A stretch of 47,625 bases of DNA from NCBI GenBank assembly GCA_944386685.1, contig CALXCA010000014.1, positions 1-47,625 of the forward strand, written 5' to 3'. Origin of the DNA: an uncultured Clostridia bacterium. Its GTDB lineage: Bacteria; Bacillota; Clostridia; TANB77; CAG-508. The stretch's first letter is position 1. Every line of letters starts with the position of its first letter. Below are positions 42,893 to 47,625 of the stretch, piece by piece. The position numbers and the translations under genes are program-made. Below the pieces are notes generated by a model. That model was given only the letters and a program-made list of their open reading frames with translations. It had not been told where the DNA came from and ran no database searches.

Positions 42893-43413
42893 TCTATTTT
42901 GAATCCGCAATTAGGGCAAATTATTTCTTTTGATGGTTTTTCTTTTACTATTTCTGTACCTTGTATAAAATCCTCATCACTAACATCAAGTTCATTGATC
43001 AGATCTTCTATTTCTTCTTCATCTAATCCTGTTTTGCTTAAATCGTATTCATTTTCTGCAAGTTCATTAAGTACACTTTCTAATTTTGAATAATCCCATT
43101 TTCCTGTTATTCTATTTAATGCTATATTTAATGCTTTTTCTTCTTCATTATTTAAGTTCACAATTACACAATCTGTTTCTTTAAAACCTTTTTCATGTAG
43201 TATATTTAATTTTTGGTGGCCAGAAACAACATTACCAGTCCTTTCGTTATATACAACAGGTTGCACATTACCAAATGAATTAAGGCTTTGTTCTAGTTTT
43301 TGGTATTCTTTATCTTCTTTTGTTAAATTTTTTCTTGGGTTGTAGTCTGCTGGTTTTAGTTTTTCTAGCGGCATTGTTTGAATTTTCACTTTTGAAATGT
43401 CCACTTTTCTCAT
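42889..43413 (-). CDS. ParB-like nuclease-domain protein with zinc knuckle
   Basis: About 171-174 residues. The ParB/Srx-type domain is at ~14-95: LKPADYNPRK, SLNSFGNVQPVVYNERTG, VVSGHQKLNIL, ALNIALNRITGKWD. An acidic helical part follows, and a C-terminal CPNCGFKIE knuckle (with an upstream Glu/Lys stretch). The start may be the GTG at 43404, since GAGAAGGAG is 9 bases from it but abuts the ATG at 43413. Phage ParB-domain proteins often adjoin DNA-modifying enzymes; here it overlaps the DpdA-like gene by ATGA and may guide or regulate it. Confidence 0.88.
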   Translation of the reverse strand: MRKVDISKVKIQTMPLEKLKPADYNPRKNLTKEDKEYQKLEQSLNSFGNVQPVVYNERTGNVVSGHQKLNILHEKGFKETDCVIVNLNNEEEKALNIALNRITGKWDYSKLESVLNELAENEYDLSKTGLDEEEIEDLINELDVSDEDFIQGTEIVKEKPSKEIICPNCGFKIE

Positions 43414-43486
43414 CTCCTTCTCTAAAACATTTTTTATTGTTTTTACATTGCTTACAAGCCCTTTTCATGCACATTTCAAAATTCAT
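43310..43486 (-). CDS. Possible small Cys-rich protein overlapping the ParB-like gene
   Basis: An ATG at 43486 with AGAAGG nine bases upstream opens a 58-codon frame: MNFEMCMKRACKQCK, then CFREGDEKSG, then a Lys/Arg/Asn-rich tail that overlaps the ParB-like gene in another frame. The first ~25 residues (C-x3-4-C-x2-C-x5-C) resemble small zinc-binding phage peptides. The second half may be only a shadow frame. Low certainty. Confidence 0.35.
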   Translation of the reverse strand: MNFEMCMKRACKQCKNNKKCFREGDEKSGHFKSENSNNAARKTKTSRLQPKKKFNKRR

Positions 43487-43542
43487 ATTCTTCAACCTTC
43501 TTTTGTTCATTTTATACTACATTTTTTACCCTATATATTACT

Positions 43543-43567
43543 AAAAGCCCACTATTTCTAGTGAGCT
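43543..43567 (-). terminator. Leader terminator downstream of the late promoter
   Basis: On the minus strand AGCTCACTA, loop GAAA, TAGTGGGCT (9 bp with one G-U), then TTTT. It lies about 50-70 bases after the predicted start of the promoter at 43621-43649 and before all late genes, so late transcription must pass it. Confidence 0.75.
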
Positions 43568-43620
43568 TATTGAAAATAAAAGGGGATTGTTTCTTGTTAA
43601 AAACAATTTTTCACACTAAC

Positions 43621-43649
43621 ATTATAGATTTCTAAAAAAGAAGTGTCAA
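43621..43649 (-). promoter_or_regulatory. Consensus promoter for the prophage late genes
   Basis: Minus strand TTGACA (43649-43644), 17 bases, TATAAT (43626-43621): both boxes perfect and the spacer ideal. It points toward the ParB-like, terminase and head genes. A perfect consensus in a repressed prophage needs tight control, which the inverted repeat just upstream and the terminator just downstream could supply. Confidence 0.8.
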
Positions 43650-43651
43650 GG

Positions 43652-43670
43652 AAACATTTTGGAAATGTTT
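43652..43670. promoter_or_regulatory. Inverted repeat abutting the late promoter -35 box
   Basis: AAACATTT, three bases, AAATGTTT: a perfect 8-3-8 inverted repeat ending 3 bases before the -35 box. It lies between the ArpU-like gene stop and the promoter. It is well placed as a binding site for that regulator (activator) or for a repressor. Confidence 0.6.
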
Positions 43671-43677
43671 TTGAACT

Positions 43678-44244
43678 TTAATATAATTTAACACCATCAA
43701 TTCCAAAAAATAATACTGATAATTCTTTAATTGCTGCTTTCTTTGTATTATTTATTGTTTTTGTACTGCAATTTAATTCCTCTGCAATTTCTTCATAAGT
43801 CATTGGATTTTCATTTATGTATAACATTTTTATTACTTGTATTCTTCTTTGAATATCATCTCTATCTGAAGCTAAACATTTATAAGTATAATATTCTATA
43901 CAATTATCAATATGTTTTAGCATTATTTCCGTTCTCTTCTTGGTTTTTAATATTGAATTAATAAACAAATTGTCTATATCTTTGTCATAATCCATATCTT
44001 CTTTTACATCTTCTTTTTCAATGTCTTCATATATTGCTTTATCTGCATGTTCTTTAAAATTATTATAATTTCTTAATAACATCTCTGTATTCCTTAATCT
44101 TCTATCATATCTATTTCTGATTTTATCTTGCTTTTCTTTTTCTATTTGTTTTACTGCATTTTCTGTTGCTTCTCTTACCATTTGTTTATAAATTTCTAAA
44201 TTTTCTTTATCAAATACAAATTCTTTCATATTCTCATTTGACAT
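43678..44244 (-). CDS. ArpU/RinA-like late transcription regulator
   Basis: 188 residues. Helical N-terminal two thirds (VREATENAVKQIEKEKQ, RNTEMLLRNYNNFKEHADKA) and a sigma-like C-terminal helix-turn-helix (RRIQVIKMLYIN, MTYEEIAEELNCSTKTINNTKK), ending with LFFGIDGVKLY. This is the ArpU-type plan. ArpU and RinA proteins turn on late genes in Gram-positive phages. It is the last gene before the late promoter, operator-like repeat and leader terminator. Confidence 0.85.
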   Translation of the reverse strand: MSNENMKEFVFDKENLEIYKQMVREATENAVKQIEKEKQDKIRNRYDRRLRNTEMLLRNYNNFKEHADKAIYEDIEKEDVKEDMDYDKDIDNLFINSILKTKKRTEIMLKHIDNCIEYYTYKCLASDRDDIQRRIQVIKMLYINENPMTYEEIAEELNCSTKTINNTKKAAIKELSVLFFGIDGVKLY

Positions 44245-44271
44245 TTTCTTTCTCCTTTCTACTTTTGTATC

Positions 44272-44454
44272 TTATAACTGATAAAAAATGATATATGATG
44301 AATTTAAGTTATAAATAATATTTTTTTCTTTAATCTTTAATACTTTGTTATTTTGTATTGCTCTATCTAATTGTTTTTCATTTTTTATATTTAATATCTC
44401 GACATTTCTAAAAGTTAATTCTTCATCCATTGTAACAATATTTTTCAATTTCAT
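44272..44454 (-). CDS. Unknown small protein, 60 aa
   Basis: From the ATG at 44454, which overlaps the stop of the upstream 41-aa gene (ATGA); GTG codons just upstream give a slightly longer reading but no better site. The protein (MKLKNIVTMDEELTF ... NLNSSYIIFYQL) is Lys/Asn-rich with alternating strands. No family recognised. Part of the chain of small genes leading to the ArpU-like regulator. Confidence 0.5.
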   Translation of the reverse strand: MKLKNIVTMDEELTFRNVEILNIKNEKQLDRAIQNNKVLKIKEKNIIYNLNSSYIIFYQL

Positions 44455-44576
44455 TTGCACCACTTACTGTTTTTAAAATCTTTTTCCATTTGTTTATATT
44501 TTTGTCTTGTATTTTTCCAATCTTTATTTTTATATAACCACTTTATACAAAATAAATAATATCTTATCTTTCGCAT
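44451..44576 (-). CDS. Tiny basic phage protein, 41 aa
   Basis: ATG at 44576 with TAAGGAGG upstream, a very strong site. The product (MRKIRYYLFCIKWLYK ... DFKNSKWCK) is basic and aromatic-rich. It is coupled at the stop to the next gene by ATGA. Function unknown. Confidence 0.55.
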   Translation of the reverse strand: MRKIRYYLFCIKWLYKNKDWKNTRQKYKQMEKDFKNSKWCK

Positions 44577-44577
44577 A

Positions 44578-45345
44578 CTATTCCTCCTTATTATCTAAAA
44601 TAATCTTTTCTGTATGTGGTCTGTATGGAAATTCTATATAAACTCTACTATCTCTTGATTGATACCAAGTTTTCCCTCCATTATCAGAAAATACTTTTCC
44701 TTCTATATCATAAGCCTGTCCATCTTCATCTTTAAATACTTTTGGACATCTTTTATTTTGATAACAAGTATCTTTTGAATAATTTAATTTTTCCCATTCC
44801 TCATCTGCACCAGTTAAAGGAAGTATTGGCTCGTAATTTAGTAATTTAGTCAGCATATTTATTGCATAAGAAGCACTAAAACCACTATGTCCTTGATTAG
44901 CAAACAATTCTACAATCTCCATCATATCAGCATTTATCCATTTTTGCATTTCTTTTCCTTCTTGATCATCTTCACATTTTTCTAATAATATATTTAATTC
45001 TCTTTCTGCATGTTTTTCTAAATTACTCTTTTCACCTAAAATATCCTCTATTTTTTTATACATTTCTGGATTATCTTCTTCTTTTATGAAATCTTTATTT
45101 TTTAAAGATTCTAATACCCTTATTAAACTTTCTATGCTTTCATTATGATAAAATGTTAATTCCACTAAACAATTACAATCTTTCATTATCCTTAAAGTTT
45201 CTTCATCTTCTGTTGTATCATTTACTTTATATTTATTTGTATTATCATGTTCATATATTCTAACTATTTTTTTATTATTTATACCAACACCTATATTTGA
45301 AATCTTTGCTTTTTGTAAATCTTTTGAATATTCTACTTTAATCAT
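44578..45345 (-). CDS. Conserved phage protein, 255 aa
   Basis: No function known. The N-terminal half is Asn/Glu-rich; the second half shows a pattern I associate with a widespread group of Gram-positive phage proteins: GHSGFSASYAINMLTKLL, PILPLTGADEEW, NKRCPKVFKDEDGQAYD, IEFPYRPHTEKI. It overlaps the upstream gene by 8 bp and lies one base from the 41-aa gene. Probably part of the replication or middle region. Confidence 0.7.
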   Translation of the reverse strand: MIKVEYSKDLQKAKISNIGVGINNKKIVRIYEHDNTNKYKVNDTTEDEETLRIMKDCNCLVELTFYHNESIESLIRVLESLKNKDFIKEEDNPEMYKKIEDILGEKSNLEKHAERELNILLEKCEDDQEGKEMQKWINADMMEIVELFANQGHSGFSASYAINMLTKLLNYEPILPLTGADEEWEKLNYSKDTCYQNKRCPKVFKDEDGQAYDIEGKVFSDNGGKTWYQSRDSRVYIEFPYRPHTEKIILDNKEE

Positions 45346-45865
45346 TGTTTTTATTCCTCCAATCTATTATTAAATTTAGTTTTTTATCTATATCTCTTAT
45401 TGTATTAAAGAAGCTTTCTTGTGCTGTATATGAATGCACAGTCATTGTTACTATTGTTTCTTTAAGTCCATCTATTTGTTCTTTATATTGTCTTTGTAAT
45501 GTTTTTATAGCCAATTCATGCTGTTGTTTTAATTCTTTGTTTTTATTTCTTAAATATTGAAATGCATCCTGTCTTAATTCCTCTGGTTTAGAAATATGTA
45601 CTTCTTCTATTAATCCTGCCTCATATATATCATGAATATATCTACCTTCTTTTTCTATATATCCTACCCATTCTTGATCTGCTGCATCTTGGTATAATCT
45701 TGTCCTTATAATTCTGTCATCCTTGTTAATTTCAATAGTTTCAAAATATGCCCATGCCTTATTTGTATCTTTCATTACTTTTTTTGAGTAATTTCCTTTT
45801 GCATCTTTTTTATATCCAAACTGTCTTAATTCTTCTAAATCTCTTTCAAATTTAATTCTATACAT
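45338..45865 (-). CDS. Unknown coiled-coil phage protein, 175 aa
   Basis: N-terminal ~95 residues look like a small alpha/beta domain (RDLEELRQFGYKKDAKG, VGYIEKEGRYIHDIYEAGLIEEV). From ~105 to 170 a coiled coil follows (LRNKNKELKQQHELAIK, LNLIIDWRNKN). Good GGAGG-type site. No family recognised; shared operon with the 255-aa gene. Confidence 0.6.
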   Translation of the reverse strand: MYRIKFERDLEELRQFGYKKDAKGNYSKKVMKDTNKAWAYFETIEINKDDRIIRTRLYQDAADQEWVGYIEKEGRYIHDIYEAGLIEEVHISKPEELRQDAFQYLRNKNKELKQQHELAIKTLQRQYKEQIDGLKETIVTMTVHSYTAQESFFNTIRDIDKKLNLIIDWRNKNND

Positions 45866-45916
45866 TTTTTTCTTCCTCCCTTTTTGATAAAATTAATTTC
45901 AATATATCTAATAATT

Positions 45917-46273
45917 CTAGCCATTCTTTTTCTTCTTTAAAAACTTGTTTACATTTTTTCTATTTAATAAGTTGTAACCTTCTAAAAAGGTTATTACATT
46001 AAAAATTGAATCTGCCACTTTATTTTCTTTTACCCATTCCTTATATCTATCCTCAAGTTCTTCTCTTTGAGTAAACAATATATTATCTAATTTCAAGTTT
46101 TCAATCATTACTTTATTTTCTTGAATTTGCGGGTTTACATATAAACATATATTATATGAGTCATTTTCTTTATCGCATTTTAAATTCAAGCATATATTTT
46201 TCTTATTTTTATACTTTTCATAAAACTTTCTGATTTTTTTATGTATTTTTTTACAATCTCTTTCTATGCTCAT
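45917..46273 (-). CDS. Unknown basic phage protein, 118 aa
   Basis: The start is set at the ATG at 46273 (MSIERDCKKIHKKI) because GAGGTGG lies 8 bases upstream and it abuts the previous stop; a longer reading from 46312 would overlap that gene by 38 bp. Lys-rich, with a beta-strand region (ICLNLKCDKENDSYNICLYV) and a C-terminal helix with VITFLEGYNLLNRKN. No family recognised. Confidence 0.55.
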   Translation of the reverse strand: MSIERDCKKIHKKIRKFYEKYKNKKNICLNLKCDKENDSYNICLYVNPQIQENKVMIENLKLDNILFTQREELEDRYKEWVKENKVADSIFNVITFLEGYNLLNRKNVNKFLKKKKNG

Positions 46274-46274
46274 A

Positions 46275-46733
46275 TTACACCACCTCAAAACACTTATCAT
46301 TAAATATTTCATGCGAAAGCACTTTTGAAATTTGTATTTGTTCTAAACTATACCCATCAACATATATTTTCTTTTGGTTACTTCTTGGATCAAAAAACTC
46401 TCTTACAGTACCTATATATGTATAATTAAAATTATTTAATTTATATTCTATAATGTCCATATTTTCTATAATGTCTTTTACATTCATACTATGTTTTTTT
46501 ATCTTTCCCAATATAGCATCTCCAAAAAAATATATATCTAAATTTCTTTTTTGTTTATCTATTTGAAAGATAAATCCTTTATCAGTTCTAACAAATTCTC
46601 CAACCTTTCCTAAATATTCATTGCTACATTTAAAACTACCATCAATAGTTCGAACTATATTACATAAATCCTTATCATTATATTTATTTAAACATTTGCT
46701 ACAAGTATTATTAACATATTCCTTATCATCCAA
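46275..46733 (-). CDS. Phage protein with N-terminal zinc-finger-like Cys cluster
   Basis: 152 residues. C-x2-C, C and C within the first 36 residues (NTCSKCLNKYNDKDLC ... FKC) look like a zinc site. The rest fits a common Firmicute phage family with KHSMNVKDIIENMDIIEY, GTVREFFDPRSNQKKIYVDG and a final LSHEIFNDKCFEV. Role unknown; usually found in the middle region. Confidence 0.65.
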   Translation of the reverse strand: MDDKEYVNNTCSKCLNKYNDKDLCNIVRTIDGSFKCSNEYLGKVGEFVRTDKGFIFQIDKQKRNLDIYFFGDAILGKIKKHSMNVKDIIENMDIIEYKLNNFNYTYIGTVREFFDPRSNQKKIYVDGYSLEQIQISKVLSHEIFNDKCFEVV

Positions 46734-46747
46734 TATATATCCCTCCT

Positions 46748-46939
46748 TTATTTTATTTCTATTGTACCATCTCCAATAATTAATGGCATTTTATTTCTTA
46801 TATTGTCTATATTTCTTATTAACTTAAAATTTCCTTCCCTTGCACTTGTACTAATATCAGGATTACCAATTTCTTTTAAACAAAATACTCTTAATTTTGC
46901 TAATAAAGTATTTAGTTCTATATAATCTTGTTCTTCCAT
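46748..46939 (-). CDS. Unknown small protein, 63 aa
   Basis: Starts one base after the stop of the 134-aa gene. The protein (MEEQDYIELNTLLAKL, CLKEIGNPDISTSAREG, then IRNKMPLIIGDGTIEIK) is helical with a short strand end. No family recognised. Confidence 0.5.
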   Translation of the reverse strand: MEEQDYIELNTLLAKLRVFCLKEIGNPDISTSAREGNFKLIRNIDNIRNKMPLIIGDGTIEIK

Positions 46940-47344
46940 CTAAATCCCTTCTTCCATTAATTTTACAATTTCTATTGCTAATTTTTGACAACTATTAAAA
47001 TCGAATATAAATCTACCTGCATTATCTTTTTCTAAATTTCTGGCTATTACATCTATTATTACTTGTTTTGGTATAAACCCTCTATCAAAAGCACTCATTA
47101 ATTGACTTCTTTGTATATGATTTTCTTCTTTTAATTCTTCTATTTTCTTTTTATCTTCTTCGTGCTCTGCTTTTAATCTTTCTAAATCACACATTTTATT
47201 TTCAAAGTCTATTCTAAAAGATTCAGTAAAATAGATTAATCCGTTTCTTTTTCCAATCATATTTTTACTTAAATCTATACAATTTTTTATTGGATTTCTT
47301 TTAACTAATTGAAATAATTTATAATCTTCTTCTATATTATTCAT
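46940..47344 (-). CDS. Unknown coiled-coil protein, 134 aa
   Basis: A central coiled coil (about 50-80, LERLKAEHEEDKKKIEELKE) lies between an N-terminal globular part with NCIDLSKNMIGKRNG and a C-terminal helix pair (GFIPKQVIIDVIARNLE, QKLAIEIVKLMEEG). No family recognised. In the same run of small prophage genes. Confidence 0.5.
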   Translation of the reverse strand: MNNIEEDYKLFQLVKRNPIKNCIDLSKNMIGKRNGLIYFTESFRIDFENKMCDLERLKAEHEEDKKKIEELKEENHIQRSQLMSAFDRGFIPKQVIIDVIARNLEKDNAGRFIFDFNSCQKLAIEIVKLMEEGI

Positions 47345-47350
47345 TTAACC

Positions 47351-47620
47351 TTACACCTCTATTTCTTCGATAAATTTTGGTTTTGTTTCATCTAGTATAA
47401 TTATCTCTTTTTCTCCCCTACGAAGAAATAATGCTAATACATCTTTTTTTCTAACTTCATATTTGGTAATTTTATTTACTTTTCTTTCTTTTGCGAATCT
47501 TTTTGCTATTTCTAAATCTAATGTATAAGCAATCCATTGTTTTTCCCTTGGTCTTTTGGCTCTATAAACAGTTATAAAATATGGCAAATAATTAAATTCT
47601 TTTACTTCTGATGGTTTCAT
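47351..47620 (-). CDS. Small protein, possibly ADP-ribosyltransferase-like
   Basis: 89 residues. The order VYRAKRP, then IAYTLDLEIAKRFA, then RRGEKEIII resembles the Arg - Ser/Thr - Glu core of small ADP-ribosyltransferase-fold proteins, in which an Arg on the first strand, a polar residue before a helix and a late Glu hold NAD+. At this length it would be a minimal version. The resemblance is by eye, and the family cannot be confirmed. It is the most upstream prophage gene in the window, starting 5 bp from the edge. Confidence 0.45.
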   Translation of the reverse strand: MKPSEVKEFNYLPYFITVYRAKRPREKQWIAYTLDLEIAKRFAKERKVNKITKYEVRKKDVLALFLRRGEKEIIILDETKPKFIEEIEV

Positions 47621-47625
47621 AATGC

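Larger units (their letters stand above)
14096..47625. mobile_element. PBSX/SPP1-like contractile-tailed prophage (right end outside the window)
   Basis: Gene order from the high end is regulator, terminase, portal, MuF, scaffold, capsid, connectors, sheath, tube, chaperone, tape measure, LysM protein, hub, baseplate, fibre, holin, amidase. It matches the Bacillus PBSX/skin xkd/yqb order for the tail and an SPP1-like plan for the head. A sheath gene and baseplate J gene mean a myophage-type tail. No integrase, excisionase, replication genes or att repeats lie in the window, so the left boundary is uncertain (somewhere between folD and 14.4 kb) and the right end is beyond 47.6 kb. All late genes look intact except the reverse transcriptase. 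Confidence 0.85.

Overview
The window is very AT-rich (most stretches look like 25-30% GC), uses the standard bacterial code (TGA stops are used freely) and has strong AGGAGG-type ribosome binding sites. Together with folD, dprA and a decayed SpoIIID-like sporulation regulator this points to a low-GC, probably endospore-forming Firmicute of the Clostridia type. Species cannot be named from the sequence. Almost everything is on the minus strand, so genes are transcribed from high to low coordinates.

Layout. (1) 1-781: decayed sequence, a frameshifted SpoIIID-like gene and two stem-loop terminators. (2) 848-8997: a five-gene operon with its own promoter and a palindrome just downstream of it: PP2C phosphatase, degenerate vWA-like protein, unknown 498-aa protein, TerY-like vWA protein and a 1408-aa zinc-ribbon kinase. 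This is a TerY-P-type kinase/phosphatase/vWA signalling set, possibly a defence island. (3) 9006-13592: a DnaB-like helicase between two inverted copies of a ~220-bp palindromic MITE-like element, then dprA (no ATG, GTG or TTG codon anywhere in its frame; probable ATT start; ~90-residue Lys/Asn-rich insertion) and folD. (4) About 14.1-47.6 kb: a PBSX/SPP1-like contractile-tailed prophage running off the right edge. No integrase or attachment site is visible.

Prophage in transcription order: unknown early/middle genes (47.6-44.3 kb, including a possible ADP-ribosyltransferase-like protein); an ArpU-like late regulator; an inverted repeat, a consensus promoter and a leader terminator (43.5-43.7 kb); a translationally coupled ParB-like / DpdA-like / YhhQ cassette expected to replace guanine in DNA by a 7-deazaguanine; terminase, portal, MuF head protein fused to a zincin metallopeptidase with a tiny downstream gene; a GC-elevated non-coding stretch closed by a terminator; scaffold, decoration, capsid E, connectors, sheath, tube, a tail chaperone with a -1 frameshift site (A AAA AAC), tape measure, XkdP-XkdU baseplate; tail fibre; lysis genes.

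The tail fibre is the target of a diversity-generating retroelement (DGR). A 114-bp variable repeat at its 3' end (19309-19422) and a template repeat (19045-19158) differ at 17 positions, and all 17 are adenines in the sense-strand template. A reverse transcriptase with the SQ and YMDD motifs follows but is split by one extra base. A stand-alone MutS-domain-I-like protein, encoded 3 kb away with a small HTH regulator, is a candidate DGR accessory factor. The prophage therefore combines receptor-binding diversification, probable DNA base modification and a MuF toxin-like fusion.
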